Source: Rhizobium leguminosarum bv. trifolii WSM2297
Lineage (GTDB): Bacteria; Pseudomonadota; Alphaproteobacteria; Rhizobiales; Rhizobiaceae
Direction: 5' to 3'
DNA length: 64,000 nucleotides
NCBI RefSeq assembly: GCF_000271845.1
Contig: NZ_JH719393.1
Coordinates: forward strand, 744,001-808,000
How positions within the stretch are numbered: the first letter of the stretch is position 1; the number at the start of each line of letters is the position of its first letter. Both the position numbers and the translations under genes were made by a program. Positions 16,849 through 26,136 of the stretch are shown here, one piece after another. The notes under the pieces were generated by a model, which had not been told where the DNA came from, did not search any database, and saw only the letters and a program-made list of their open reading frames with translations.

Positions 16849-18057
16849 TCAGCTGTAGAGGCTGACCTCCGGTATCCTGCCGTTCAGCACGAATTCACCA
16901 ACTTCCCTCGCCTTGTAGAACACCGGATCGTGCAGCGTGTGGGTGCGGACATTGCGCCAGAACCGGTCGAAGCGGTATTTGTCCGCCGTCGAGCGCGCGC
17001 CCGTCAGTTCAAAGACGCGCGAGGTGATATCGAGTGAAACATGAGTGGCGTGGACCTTGGCGGTATAGGCTTCGGCCGCTGCCTCTCCGCGCTCGCGCGC
17101 CGTCACATCTCGGCCTCGGGCGAGGCCCGCCTGCACGGCGGATGCCGCGCTGTCGGCAAGAGCTGCCGAGGCCTTCAGCGCTGCGGTAAATTCGCCGACC
17201 CGCTCGAGGATATAGGGGTCGTCGGCGGCCCGCTCGACGCCTGATGTGATCCACGGCCGGGTCGTGGTTCTGACATAGTCGACGGCCGCCCGCAGCGCGC
17301 CTTCGGCGGTGCCGAGATAAAAATTGACGAAGACCAGCTGAATGAACGGGGTGTTGAAGGTCGACAGCACCGGCGGCGCGACATCGGGAGCTGCGGGCGC
17401 ACCAACGAAATCCTCCTCGTAGACGGGGAAGTCGTGGAATTCGACGCTGCCGCTGTCGGACAGGCGCTGCCCGATATTGTCCCAGTCGTCATTGGCGACG
17501 TAGCCAGGGCGATTGGTGGGCACGGCGAAGCCGGCGATCTTGTCGTCTAGCGTCGCATTGGCATTGATGTAGTCGGAGACCCGCGCTGCCGTGGAGAAGG
17601 ACTTGCGGCCGTTCAGCACATAGCCGTTGCCGCGGCGGGTGAGCACCAGCCCAGGATCGCGCGGATTGACGGCTGCGCCCCAATAGAGGCTCTTCTCCAC
17701 CGTCTCGCTGCCCAGCGGATGGGCGCGGGCGCCGTCGAGTGCCCAGTAGATGTACTGGCTGTTGACATAGTGGTAGCCGAGCAGCTGGCCGATCGAGCTC
17801 TCGCCGCGGGCGAGAATGCGCACCAGCCTCAGTCCGTCGACCCAATCGAGGCCGCCGCCGCCGATCTCTGTGGGATGCAGCGCGTTGAGCAACCCGGCAT
17901 TCTTCAGCTTGACGATCTCGGCAAGTGGTGGGCGGCCGTTACGGTCGAGTTCGGCTGCGCGCTGGGAAAGGTCGGCCGAGATCTCCTCGGCACGGGCAAA
18001 CAGATCTTCTCGCGTCGGATTGCGGCTCACCGCAAAGACGACATTGGACTGGCTCAT
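16849..18057 (-). CDS. DszC/SfnB-like acyl-CoA dehydrogenase-fold monooxygenase
   Basis: The 402-residue protein is a distant paralogue of 15558-16775. It shows KLKNAGLLNALHPTEIGGGG, RGNGYVLNGRKSFSTAARVSDYI and the C-terminal block YRFDRFWRNVRTHTLHDPVFYK. The FSTAAR segment is like DszC, the dibenzothiophene monooxygenase that uses FMNH2 from a partner reductase. ATG 18057 follows GGAG. It lies 73 bases downstream of the sugar-type binding protein and probably shares its transcript, with a hairpin between. The sulfur link is a family inference; some members act on amines or lipids. Confidence 0.87.
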   Translation of the reverse strand: MSQSNVVFAVSRNPTREDLFARAEEISADLSQRAAELDRNGRPPLAEIVKLKNAGLLNALHPTEIGGGGLDWVDGLRLVRILARGESSIGQLLGYHYVNSQYIYWALDGARAHPLGSETVEKSLYWGAAVNPRDPGLVLTRRGNGYVLNGRKSFSTAARVSDYINANATLDDKIAGFAVPTNRPGYVANDDWDNIGQRLSDSGSVEFHDFPVYEEDFVGAPAAPDVAPPVLSTFNTPFIQLVFVNFYLGTAEGALRAAVDYVRTTTRPWITSGVERAADDPYILERVGEFTAALKASAALADSAASAVQAGLARGRDVTARERGEAAAEAYTAKVHATHVSLDITSRVFELTGARSTADKYRFDRFWRNVRTHTLHDPVFYKAREVGEFVLNGRIPEVSLYS

Positions 18058-18084
18058 GGGCGGAACTCCAATTCTTCAAATAAT

Positions 18085-18117
18085 GATCCGGCGCGAGCTG
18101 CACGCTCCCGCCGGATC
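18085..18117 (-). terminator. Intra-operon hairpin after the binding-protein gene
   Basis: GATCCGGCG (18085-18093) pairs with CGCCGGATC (18109-18117), with a further GAGC/GCTC pairing inside. On the transcribed strand it is followed by ATTATTTG. It can attenuate read-through from the binding-protein gene (18131-19177) into the monooxygenase gene. Confidence 0.6.
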
Positions 18118-18130
18118 GAGGTGAAAGGCC

Positions 18131-19177
18131 TCAAAACAGCTTGTCGGGGATCCAGCCGGCGGTCACCGCATCGCTGGTGCTGAAGGCGGGGACCTTTTCG
18201 GCCAGTTCTTCGATTGTCTTGACGCCGGCCGCGCGCAGGCTCTCCTGCGTCAGGAGCGTCGGCTTCACGGTAATCTGATGGGGAACCGTCTGGCCGGCGA
18301 TTTCGAGGGCGGCAGCGCGGATGGAGACGGCGCCGACGACAGCCGGATTGGTGGCGACGGTCGCGACCCAGGGGCTGCCTTCCTCGGTGATTTCCTGAAT
18401 GTCGGCTGTCGAAACGTCAGCCGAATAAATCTTGAGCTTTTTGGCGACGCCGAGATCGTTGGCGGCGAGCTTCACGCCGCGGGCGAATTCGTCATAGGGG
18501 GCAAAGACCACCGAGATATCGGGATTGGCGGTGAGCGCAGCCTTTGCCTGGTCGGCGGTCGACGTCGCCGTTGTGTCGCTGACATTGCCGAAGCGGGCTT
18601 TTTCGGCCACACCTGAATTGTCCGACTTGAACTTCTCCCAGACCTCGTTGCGGCGGTCGAGCGGCGCAAAGCCCGCGACATAGACGTAACCGGCGTTGAA
18701 GCTTTTGCCGTTGTCCTTCACCACCTGCTCGAGCGCCAGCGATGCAAGCTCGTGGTCGCTTTGCTCCACCTGCGGGATCTTGGGGTTGTTGAGGTTGACG
18801 TCGAAGGCCACGACCTTGATGCCCTTGTCGATCGCCTGTTGCACGACGTCGCCAAGCGATTCCGGTAGTCCGTGGTCGATGACGATGCCGGAGACCCCGA
18901 GATTGATCGCCTGCAAGATCTGTTCGCGCTGCTCGGCGGCATCCTGCCGTCCCGGGAAAATGCGCAGGTCGATATCCAGCGCCTTGGCCTGGGCCCCAGC
19001 GCCCGCCTGGTAGGCCTGGAAAAAATCACCGGCCGAGATATAGCTGATCAGCGCCACCTTGACACCACCCTTGTCGAAGGGAGCGGGAGCACCGGACAGG
19101 CCGCCGGCCTGTGCGCCTTGAATGAAAATGAACGGAATGACGGCGGCAGACAGTGCGAGCCGTGCGAGGGATTTCAT
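18131..19177 (-). CDS. Sugar-type ABC transporter substrate-binding protein
   Basis: The 348-residue precursor starts at ATG 19177 behind AGAAGGAA, with a signal peptide (MKSLARLALSAAVIPFIFIQ...AQA). A periplasmic-binding-protein type I fold of the RbsB/XylF kind follows: VALISYISAGDFFQAYQAG, GVSGIVIDHGLPES, KVVAFDVNLNNP, and DISVVFAPYDEFARG in the hinge region. The frame is open up to 19240 without a ribosome site. Its ATPase and permease are encoded divergently at 19415-21957. Although the fold suggests sugars, every enzyme nearby is a monooxygenase or transaminase, so the ligand may be a thio- or amino-sugar or another polar compound. Confidence 0.9.
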   Translation of the reverse strand: MKSLARLALSAAVIPFIFIQGAQAGGLSGAPAPFDKGGVKVALISYISAGDFFQAYQAGAGAQAKALDIDLRIFPGRQDAAEQREQILQAINLGVSGIVIDHGLPESLGDVVQQAIDKGIKVVAFDVNLNNPKIPQVEQSDHELASLALEQVVKDNGKSFNAGYVYVAGFAPLDRRNEVWEKFKSDNSGVAEKARFGNVSDTTATSTADQAKAALTANPDISVVFAPYDEFARGVKLAANDLGVAKKLKIYSADVSTADIQEITEEGSPWVATVATNPAVVGAVSIRAAALEIAGQTVPHQITVKPTLLTQESLRAAGVKTIEELAEKVPAFSTSDAVTAGWIPDKLF

Positions 19178-19238
19178 CGTCGCGTTCCTTCTAGCAAACG
19201 AAAGCGTCGTCTGACAGGTTCGGCAGCCCTCGCGACGC

Positions 19239-19291
19239 ATCGGATCATTTAGATATAATCTCTATGTTTTTAGTAGAGTAAATGATCCGAT
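19239..19291. repeat. Long nested inverted repeat in a divergent promoter region
   Basis: ATCGGATCATTTA (19239-19251) has its exact complement at 19279-19291. Inside, CTCTA (19260-19264) and TAGAG (19274-19278) form a second pair. A TATAAT box (19254-19259) lies between the arms. The element is 52 bases upstream of the binding-protein start (19177) and about 120 bases upstream of the ATPase start (19415). It could be a regulator site, an RNA stem or the scar of a small mobile element. Confidence 0.75.
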
Positions 19292-19414
19292 TTTACCGGC
19301 TGCGGGAGATTCTTTGTTTCCCGAGGACAGTTCGCCAGGGAAAGGCGTACCTGGAGTTCGGCCGCCCGGACAGGGCACACTCCCGATACGAAATGCAGTC
19401 CCGGACCCTTGTCG

Positions 19415-20899
19415 ATGCCGCTTATTCACATTGAAAATATCACCCGCAGTTTCGGGTCGACGCACGCGCTTGCCGGTGCTGATCTTTCGATCGAGCGCGG
19501 TGAGATCGTGGCGCTGATGGGTGCAAACGGCGCGGGCAAATCGACGCTGGTAAAAATCCTTTCCGGCGTGCTTCCGGCCGATGGCGGCACGGTCAGTCTC
19601 GGTGGTCGTCCCTTTGCGCCGCGCGGCCCGGCCGAAGCGGCAAAGGCCGGTGTCGTCACCGTGCATCAGTCGACGGATCTGATTGGTGCGGCCGGTTTGA
19701 CCGTTGCCGACGCCCTGCTTCTCAACCGTTTCGCTGATCGCAGCACTCCCTTTTTCGTCTCGCGCGCGGGCATCCGCCGGGAGGCGCAGTCGATACTCGA
19801 TGCCGCCGGCTTCATGCTGCCGCTCGACCGCGATTTCGGCGAACTCGCCAGTGCCGACCGGCAGTTGGTGGCGATCGCCCGTGCGCTTGCCAACCGGGCC
19901 GATCTCCTCATTCTCGACGAGCCGACAGCGAGCCTTTCCGGAGAGGAAAGCCGCCGGCTTTTCGATATTCTGTTGGGGCTACGCAAGCGGGGCTTGGCAA
20001 TCCTCTATATCTCGCATCGTACCGCCGATCTCGAAGTGATCGCCGACCGCGCGCTCGTCATGCGCGGCGGCCGCGTCGTTGGCACTTTCTCGCGGCCGAT
20101 CGATTTTTCGAGTGCCATCGAGGCGATGATCGGCCGCAGGCTGGATGCGGCGCGGCCGGATGCGCGGTCGGCAACCGGCCCGGCGATTTTCGAGATGCGC
20201 GACATCAGGCTGCTGCCGACCGGTGATCCTTTCGATCTGTCGCTGCATGAAGGCGAGGTGGTGGCGGTGACCGGCGTGCTCGGCGCCGGCAAAAGCTGGT
20301 TGCTCCACGCGATCTTCGGCGTGACGGCATTGAGCCATGGTGCGATGTTCCTCGACGGTCGGCCATACCAGCCGAAAAGCGCGGCCGACGCGATTGCAGC
20401 AGGTGTCGCCATGGCAGCAGAGGACCGCCATCGCTCCTCGCTGATGCCGCCGGCATGGCCCGGCCATTCGCTATCGGCGACGATCAGCCTGCCGCATCTT
20501 TCCAAATGGTATCCGCGCGGTTTTCTTGTTGGCGGCCGCGAACGACGCGAGGCCGAGCAGGCAATCGCTCGTTTCGGCATCAAGGCCGCAGGCCCGCTCG
20601 CCTCGGTCTGGTCGCTCTCCGGCGGCAACCAGCAGAAGGCGGTGATCGCCCGCTGGGAGGCGGAACCGAGCCGGTTATTGCTGCTGGACGAACCCTTCCA
20701 GGGCGTCGATGTCGGCGCCCGCCGCGACATTATCGTAGCAATCCGTGCCCGCACCGACCGGGCGACGTTGATTGCGACCTCCGATCCGGAGGAGGCCTAC
20801 GAGGTGGCAGACCGCATCCTCGTCATCGACCATCACGTTTTGAGACCGGCGGCAGGCGGAATTGCCGCTCCTTTCGCCATCCAGGGAATATCCGCATGA
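19415..20899 (+). CDS. Sugar-type ABC transporter, tandem ATP-binding protein
   Basis: The 494-residue protein holds two nucleotide-binding domains, as in RbsA/XylG. Domain 1 has Walker A GANGAGKST, a degenerate signature LASADRQLVAIARAL and Walker B LLILDEPTASLS. Domain 2 has a reduced Walker A GVLGAGKSW (the final Ser/Thr pair is Ser-Trp), a good signature SLSGGNQQKAVIARW and LLLLDEPFQGVD. One functional plus one weakened site is common in this subfamily. ATG 19415 is chosen; TTG 19409 is in frame, and no strong ribosome site stands before either. The stop overlaps the permease start. It powers import of the ligand of 18131-19177. Confidence 0.92.
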   Translation: MPLIHIENITRSFGSTHALAGADLSIERGEIVALMGANGAGKSTLVKILSGVLPADGGTVSLGGRPFAPRGPAEAAKAGVVTVHQSTDLIGAAGLTVADALLLNRFADRSTPFFVSRAGIRREAQSILDAAGFMLPLDRDFGELASADRQLVAIARALANRADLLILDEPTASLSGEESRRLFDILLGLRKRGLAILYISHRTADLEVIADRALVMRGGRVVGTFSRPIDFSSAIEAMIGRRLDAARPDARSATGPAIFEMRDIRLLPTGDPFDLSLHEGEVVAVTGVLGAGKSWLLHAIFGVTALSHGAMFLDGRPYQPKSAADAIAAGVAMAAEDRHRSSLMPPAWPGHSLSATISLPHLSKWYPRGFLVGGRERREAEQAIARFGIKAAGPLASVWSLSGGNQQKAVIARWEAEPSRLLLLDEPFQGVDVGARRDIIVAIRARTDRATLIATSDPEEAYEVADRILVIDHHVLRPAAGGIAAPFAIQGISA

Positions 20900-21957
20900 C
20901 GACGATCGACGACGACACTCTGCCGCAGGCAAGCGCCCGGCCGAAGGCAGCACCGCAAGCCGCTAGCGGCTACCTTGCCGCCCTTGGTGCGTTTCTGCGG
21001 GCCGGCGCGGTGTTCATCCTGCTTGCCACTCTCGCGGTCGGCTTCACCATCGCCGAGCCCGCCTTCATCAATATCGCCAATCTGATGAGCATCCTGCAGG
21101 CGGTGTCGGTCGTGGCGATTCTCGGCGCCGGCGTCACAGTCACGCTTGCCGTCGGAGGGTTCGACCTGTCGATCGGTGCCGTCGCCGCATCGAGCGTGAT
21201 GGCTGCCAGTTATGCGATGATCGTCTGGGGGCTCGACGCCTATGCGACGGTGCCGCTGGTGCTCGCCTTCGGCGCGCTGGTCGGTCTCGTCAACGCCTTT
21301 CTGATCGTGCGCCTGAAGGTGCCGGATCTGCTGGCGACGCTGGCGATGATGTTTTTGCTTTCCGGCCTGCAACTGATACCCACAGCCGGTCGGTCGATTT
21401 CATCAGGCCTCACTCTGCCTGACGGCTCGAAGGCGACCGGCGCCTACGACCCGGCCTTTCTGCTGATCGGCCGTTACAGCATCTTCGGCACCCTGCCGGT
21501 TTCCGTGGTGCTGATGGTGACGGTCGCCGTCGTGCTCTTCGTGCTCACCGAACGTACCCGCATCGGCCGGCTGCTGTTTGCGACAGGCGGCAACGAGGTC
21601 GCCACCCGGCTCGCCGGAGCTTCGACAGTCAGGCTGAAGACTCTTGCCTATGTCCTGTCGGGCACGCTGGCGTCTATCGGCGGCATCGTCATTGCCGCCC
21701 GCGTCGGGCGTGGCGACATTTCCTCTGGCGGCTCGCTGCTGATGGATTCAGTTGCCGCCGCGCTGATCGGCTTTGCCGTCTTCAACCTCAGGCGTCCGAA
21801 CGTACTCGGCACCATTGCCGGCGCCGTCTTCGTCGGCGTTCTGCTGAACGGCCTCACCATGCTGAACGCCCCTTATTACACCCAGGATTTCGTCAAGGGC
21901 GCCGTGCTCGTCGGGGCCTTGGCGCTGACCTATGGCCTCGGCCGCAGCAATCCCTAA
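20896..21957 (+). CDS. Sugar-type ABC transporter permease (RbsC-like)
   Basis: The 353-residue inner-membrane protein starts at ATG 20896 in an ATGA overlap with the ATPase. After a polar, Ala-rich N-terminus of about 30 residues come eight to ten hydrophobic helices with the family blocks NLMSILQAVSVVAILGAGVT, VGGFDLSIGAVAA and the C-terminal GTIAGAVFVGVLLNGLTML. GNEVATRLAG matches the RbsC cytoplasmic coupling loop. It probably forms a homodimer, since only one permease gene is present. It is followed 17 bases later by a flavin monooxygenase, tying uptake to oxidation. Confidence 0.92.
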   Translation: MTTIDDDTLPQASARPKAAPQAASGYLAALGAFLRAGAVFILLATLAVGFTIAEPAFINIANLMSILQAVSVVAILGAGVTVTLAVGGFDLSIGAVAASSVMAASYAMIVWGLDAYATVPLVLAFGALVGLVNAFLIVRLKVPDLLATLAMMFLLSGLQLIPTAGRSISSGLTLPDGSKATGAYDPAFLLIGRYSIFGTLPVSVVLMVTVAVVLFVLTERTRIGRLLFATGGNEVATRLAGASTVRLKTLAYVLSGTLASIGGIVIAARVGRGDISSGGSLLMDSVAAALIGFAVFNLRRPNVLGTIAGAVFVGVLLNGLTMLNAPYYTQDFVKGAVLVGALALTYGLGRSNP

Positions 21958-21974
21958 TCCCAAGGAAGAAAGAC

Positions 21975-23372
21975 ATGACCCGCCAAATCAGGCTGAACGC
22001 CTTCGACATGAATTGCGTCGGACACCAGTCGCCGGGGCTCTGGCGGCATCCGCGCGACAAGTCCTGGACCTACAAGGACCTCGATTACTGGGTGCATCTG
22101 GCAAAGACCCTGGAGCGCGGCAAGTTCGACGGGCTGTTCATCGCCGACGTGCTCGGCGTCTACGATGTGCTGAACGGCAATGTCGATGCGGCCCTTCGCC
22201 ATTCAGCGCAGGTGCCGGTCAACGATCCGCTGCAGCTCATCCCGACCATGGCATATGCGACCGAGCACCTCGGCTTCGGCCTGACGGCCTCGCTCTCCTT
22301 CGAGCATCCCTACACATTTGCCCGCCGGATCTCGACGCTCGACCACCTGACCAAGGGGCGCGTCGGCTGGAATATCGTCACCTCCTATCTCAATAGCGGC
22401 GCGCTCAATATCGGCCAGCCCGCGCAGACAAAGCATGACGATCGCTACGACCTCGCCGAGGAATATCTGGAGGTCTGCTACAAGCTCTGGGAGGGAAGCT
22501 GGGAGGACGGTGCGGTTGTCCGCGACCGCGAGACCGGCATTTTCACCCACCCTGACAAGGTCCACCCGATCGGCCATTCCGGCAAGCACTTCAACGTGCC
22601 CGGCATTCACCTAAGCGAGCCTTCGCCACAGCGTACGCCCGTGCTCTACCAAGCCGGCGCCTCCAGCCGCGGCAAGGATTTCGCCGGCGCCCATGCCGAA
22701 TGCATCTTCGTGGCGTCGCCGTCGAAACCCGTGTTGAAGCGCTATGTCGCCAATGTCCGCGAGGCGGCCGAACGCGTCGGCCGCAACCCACGCGAAATAC
22801 TCGCCTTCAATCTGCAGACCGTCGTTCTCGGCGAGACGGATGCCGAGGCGCAGCAGAAATTCAACGAATACCGCAAATACGCCTCCTTCGAAGGTGCGCT
22901 GACGCTGATTTCCGGCTGGACCGGCATCGATTTTGGCCAGTTTGAGCCGGACGAGGTGCTGCGCCACCGCCATACCAATGCGGTGCAATCAGCGGTCGAG
23001 ACCTTCACGACAATCGATCCCACCAAGGAATGGACGGTGCGCGAAATGGCCGACTGGGTCGGGGTCGGCGGCTTCGGCCCCGTTTTCGTCGGCTCGCCGC
23101 AGACTGTTGCCGATCTGATGCAGGAATGGGTCGAGGATACCGACGTCGACGGCTTCAACCTCGCTTATGCCGTGACGCCCGAAAGTTTCGAGGATGCCGT
23201 CGATCTGTTGGTGCCGGAACTGCAGAAGCGCGGCGTCTACAAAACCGACTATACAAAGGGAACGCTGCGGGAAAAGCTTGGGGGTCACGGACCGCGGCTC
23301 GTTGCTCCGCATCCGGGTGCGACCTATCGCGATCTCTTTAAGGAGCCCGCACGTTTCGCGGCCAATGGCTGA
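21975..23372 (+). CDS. LLM-class flavin-dependent monooxygenase (NtaA/SnaA/DszA family)
   Basis: The 465-residue protein is a luciferase-like TIM-barrel enzyme with the NtaA/SnaA/DszA signature: IRLNAFDMNCVGHQSPGLW, GKFDGLFIADVLGVYD, RISTLDHLTKGRVGWNIVTS and PVLYQAGASSRGKDFAGAHA. These enzymes use FMNH2 and oxygen to split C-N bonds (nitrilotriacetate, EDTA) or C-S bonds (sulfones, alkanesulfonates). A GGAAG ribosome site precedes ATG 21975. It continues the operon of the sugar-type importer. A paralogue with about the same N-terminal wording lies at 62632-63990. The reductase partner is missing locally. Confidence 0.92.
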   Translation: MTRQIRLNAFDMNCVGHQSPGLWRHPRDKSWTYKDLDYWVHLAKTLERGKFDGLFIADVLGVYDVLNGNVDAALRHSAQVPVNDPLQLIPTMAYATEHLGFGLTASLSFEHPYTFARRISTLDHLTKGRVGWNIVTSYLNSGALNIGQPAQTKHDDRYDLAEEYLEVCYKLWEGSWEDGAVVRDRETGIFTHPDKVHPIGHSGKHFNVPGIHLSEPSPQRTPVLYQAGASSRGKDFAGAHAECIFVASPSKPVLKRYVANVREAAERVGRNPREILAFNLQTVVLGETDAEAQQKFNEYRKYASFEGALTLISGWTGIDFGQFEPDEVLRHRHTNAVQSAVETFTTIDPTKEWTVREMADWVGVGGFGPVFVGSPQTVADLMQEWVEDTDVDGFNLAYAVTPESFEDAVDLLVPELQKRGVYKTDYTKGTLREKLGGHGPRLVAPHPGATYRDLFKEPARFAANG

Positions 23373-23381
23373 GTGAATAAT

Positions 23382-23413
23382 GGCTGGGTGACAAAAAAAC
23401 ATCTCGCCCAGCC
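23382..23413 (+). terminator. Possible terminator hairpin after the monooxygenase gene
   Basis: GGCTGGG (23382-23388) pairs with CCCAGCC (23407-23413) around an 18-base A-rich loop, with AATGG/CCATT outside. It lies directly past the stop at 23372 and ahead of the peptide-type importer operon. There is no T-tract, so efficiency is doubtful. Confidence 0.4.
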
Positions 23414-23495
23414 CACCATTCGAATTTAGTTTCTATGACATTCGCCGGTTCGTTCTGAATACGGGCGCTTGGCATTTCACCGACCAGGAGGGGTC

Positions 23496-25106
23496 ATGAC
23501 CGTACCATCTATCTCGCGGCGCACGCTGATGAAGAGCACGGCCCTGCTGCTTGCCTCGACGGCGCTCGCCCGGCAGGTGCTGGCACAGGATGCACCGAAG
23601 GGCGGGAGGCTGATCGTCGCGGCAGATTCCGAGCCGAAGAACCTCAATCCTGCCATCGTCGCTTCAAACGGCGTCTTCTTCATCGCCAGCAAGGTGATCG
23701 AGCCTCTGGCGGAAGCCTCATTCGAGGGCAAGGACGGGCTTGTGCCGCGTCTCGCCACCTCCTGGGAGGGCTCGGCCGATGGCCTCTCCGTCACCTTCAA
23801 GCTGCGCGACGGCGTGACCTGGCACGACGGCAAGCCGTTTACCTCGGTTGATGTCGCTTTTTCCGCGCTCCATATCTGGAAACCGCTACAGAATCTCGGC
23901 CGCCTGGTTTTCGCCAATCTCGAAGCCGTTGATACCCCTGACGATTACACCGCCGTCTTCCGCTTCTCCAAGCCGACGCCGTTCCAGCTGATCCGTAATG
24001 CGCTGCCGGTCGTGACCAGCGTCGTCGCCAAACACATCTTCGACGGCAGCGATATCGCCACCAATCCGGCCAACAACACGCTCATCGGTACCGGCCCCTT
24101 CACCTTCGCCGAATACAAACCCGGCGAATATTACCGGCTGGCGCGCAATGAGACTTACTGGGACAAGGAACAGCCGAAGCTCGATGAGATCGTCTTTCGC
24201 GTGCTGCCCGACCGCGCGTCGGCGGGTGCCGCACTCGAAGCCGACGAAATCCAGCTTGCCGCTTTCTCGGCAGTTCCGCTTGCCGATCTCGACCGCATCT
24301 CCAAGGTCGATGGCATCAAGGTGATTTCGAAGGGTTACGAGGCCTTGACCTATCAGCTCGTCGTCGAGATCAATCATCGCCGCAAGGAGCTCTCCGACCT
24401 CAGGGTCCGGCAGGCGATCGCGCAGGCGATCGACAAGAAATTCGTGGTCAACACGATCTTCCTTGGTTACGCCACCGCCTCGACCGGACCGGTGCCGAAG
24501 AATTCGCAGGAGTTCTATACATCCGATGTTGCGGCCTATGACTTTAACCCCGCCGCCGCCAACGATATTCTCGATAAGGCCGGCTACATCAAAGGCCCGG
24601 ACGGCAACCGCTTCAAGCTGAAGCTTCGCCCCGCGCCCTATTTCAACGAGACCCGCCAGTTCGGCGATTACCTCCGCCAGGCGCTTGCGGTGATCGGCAT
24701 CGATGCGGAGATCGTCAATGCCGATGCGGCCGCCCACCAGAAGGCTGTTTATACCGACCACGACTTCGACCTTGCCGTCGGTCCGCCGGTATTCCGCGGC
24801 GATCCGGCGATCTCCACCACCATTCTCGTTCGATCCGGCACACCGGATGGTGTGCCCTTCTCCAACCAGGGCGGCTACGTCAATCCGGAGCTCGACAAGA
24901 TCATCCTGCAGGCCTCCGAGACCGTCGACACGACGGCGCGCACCGATCTCTACCGCAAGTTCCAGCAGCTCGTCGTCGCCGATCTGCCGCTGATCAACGT
25001 CGCGGAATGGGGCTTCATTACCGTCGCCCGCGATACGGTCCTCAACGTCTCGAACAACCCGCGCTGGGCCGTCTCGAACTGGGGCGATACCGCGCTGCAG
25101 TCGTGA
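23496..25106 (+). CDS. Peptide/nickel-type ABC transporter substrate-binding protein
   Basis: The 536-residue family 5 binding protein starts at ATG 23496 behind GGAGGGG. Its leader SRRTLMKSTALLLASTALA carries a twin-arginine-like motif (S-R-R-x-L-M-K), so it may be exported folded by Tat. Family features follow: GGRLIVAADSEPKNLNPAIV, LATSWEGSADGLSVTFKLRDGVTWHD (in two blocks) and TGPFTFAEYKPG. Ligands of this family range from dipeptides to opines, glutathione, nickel chelates and alkanesulfonates. With the two permeases and two ATPases that follow it makes a complete DppABCDF-type importer, in the middle of the monooxygenase locus. Confidence 0.93.
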   Translation: MTVPSISRRTLMKSTALLLASTALARQVLAQDAPKGGRLIVAADSEPKNLNPAIVASNGVFFIASKVIEPLAEASFEGKDGLVPRLATSWEGSADGLSVTFKLRDGVTWHDGKPFTSVDVAFSALHIWKPLQNLGRLVFANLEAVDTPDDYTAVFRFSKPTPFQLIRNALPVVTSVVAKHIFDGSDIATNPANNTLIGTGPFTFAEYKPGEYYRLARNETYWDKEQPKLDEIVFRVLPDRASAGAALEADEIQLAAFSAVPLADLDRISKVDGIKVISKGYEALTYQLVVEINHRRKELSDLRVRQAIAQAIDKKFVVNTIFLGYATASTGPVPKNSQEFYTSDVAAYDFNPAAANDILDKAGYIKGPDGNRFKLKLRPAPYFNETRQFGDYLRQALAVIGIDAEIVNADAAAHQKAVYTDHDFDLAVGPPVFRGDPAISTTILVRSGTPDGVPFSNQGGYVNPELDKIILQASETVDTTARTDLYRKFQQLVVADLPLINVAEWGFITVARDTVLNVSNNPRWAVSNWGDTALQS

Positions 25107-25146
25107 TAGGATCGGCGGCAATTCTCTTCCAGAGGCCCTGTCCGGC

Positions 25147-26136
25147 GTGAAACGTGCAATCATCCTCCTGAGGCGTAGGGCGATCAGCAGCATTCCGGTG
25201 CTGCTGATTGTGGTGATCTTCACCTTTTTCCTGCTTGAAACCGCCTCCGGCGATGCCGTCGACGCCTATCTCGGCTCGATCGGCGGCGGCGATGCAGCCC
25301 TCAGGCAGTCGCTGCGCGAGAGCTACGGTCTCGATCGATCCGTGCTGGCGCGGCTCTGGCTCTATCTTTCCTCGCTGGCGCGGCTCGATCTCGGCTGGTC
25401 GGTCGCCTTTGGCCGGCCGGTCGGCGCGCTGATCGCCGAGCGTCTGCCCAATACGCTGCTGTTTATGGGCAGCGCGACGGCACTCTCTTTCGGCCTCGGC
25501 TCGGCGCTCGGCATCCTTGCCGGTGCACGGCCAGGCAGCCTGCGGGACCGGCTGCTGTCGATCGGTTCGCTTGTTGTTTACGCCATTCCGAGCTTCTGGC
25601 TCGGCCTGGTTCTGAGCATCGCCTTTTCGGTCAAGCTGCGCTGGTTTCCGATCGCCGGCATCGAGACGATCGCGTCGGGCAAGACAGGATTTTTCCGCGT
25701 CCTCGACATATCAGATCATCTGGTGCTGCCGGTCGGCGCGCTTGCCCTGATTTATCTCGCTCTGTTCCTACGGGTGATGCGCGCCGGCATGGCCGAGGCC
25801 TGGAAACTCGATTTCGTGCTCTTCGCCCGCGCCAAAGGCCTGTCGCGCAGCCGGATTGTGCTGCGCCATGTCGCCCGCAATGCGCTGCTGCCGCTCGTCA
25901 CCATGCTCGGGCTGCAATCGGCTGCCATGCTCGGCGGCAGCGTGGTGATCGAGAGCGTCTTTGCGATCCCGGGTTTTGGGCGGCTGGCGCAGGAAGCGGT
26001 CAACGGCCGCGACGCGCCGCTGCTGATGGGCATTATCCTCACCAGCGCCGTCCTCGTCATTGCGGTCAACTTCCTCGTCGATCTTGTCTATGCCGCGCTC
26101 GACCCACGCATCGGCGCTTCGGAGGGCGGCGCATGA
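25147..26136 (+). CDS. Peptide-type ABC transporter permease (DppB-like)
   Basis: The 329-residue inner-membrane protein begins with GTG 25147 (reading KRAIILLRRRAISSIPVLLI). It has the DppB/OppB pattern: one N-terminal helix, a periplasmic loop (YGLDRSVLARLWLYLSSLAR), then five helices with the coupling loop ARAKGLSRSRIVLRHVARNALLP. No strong ribosome site is visible 40 bases after the binding-protein gene. Its end overlaps the next permease (ATGA at 26133-26136). It pairs with 26133-26966. Confidence 0.93.
   Translation: MKRAIILLRRRAISSIPVLLIVVIFTFFLLETASGDAVDAYLGSIGGGDAALRQSLRESYGLDRSVLARLWLYLSSLARLDLGWSVAFGRPVGALIAERLPNTLLFMGSATALSFGLGSALGILAGARPGSLRDRLLSIGSLVVYAIPSFWLGLVLSIAFSVKLRWFPIAGIETIASGKTGFFRVLDISDHLVLPVGALALIYLALFLRVMRAGMAEAWKLDFVLFARAKGLSRSRIVLRHVARNALLPLVTMLGLQSAAMLGGSVVIESVFAIPGFGRLAQEAVNGRDAPLLMGIILTSAVLVIAVNFLVDLVYAALDPRIGASEGGA

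Noticed and set aside
23886..25223. A 445-codon antisense frame across the peptide-type binding protein
   Set aside because: Charged low-complexity composition without motifs; the sense strand encodes a complete family 5 binding protein with a signal sequence.
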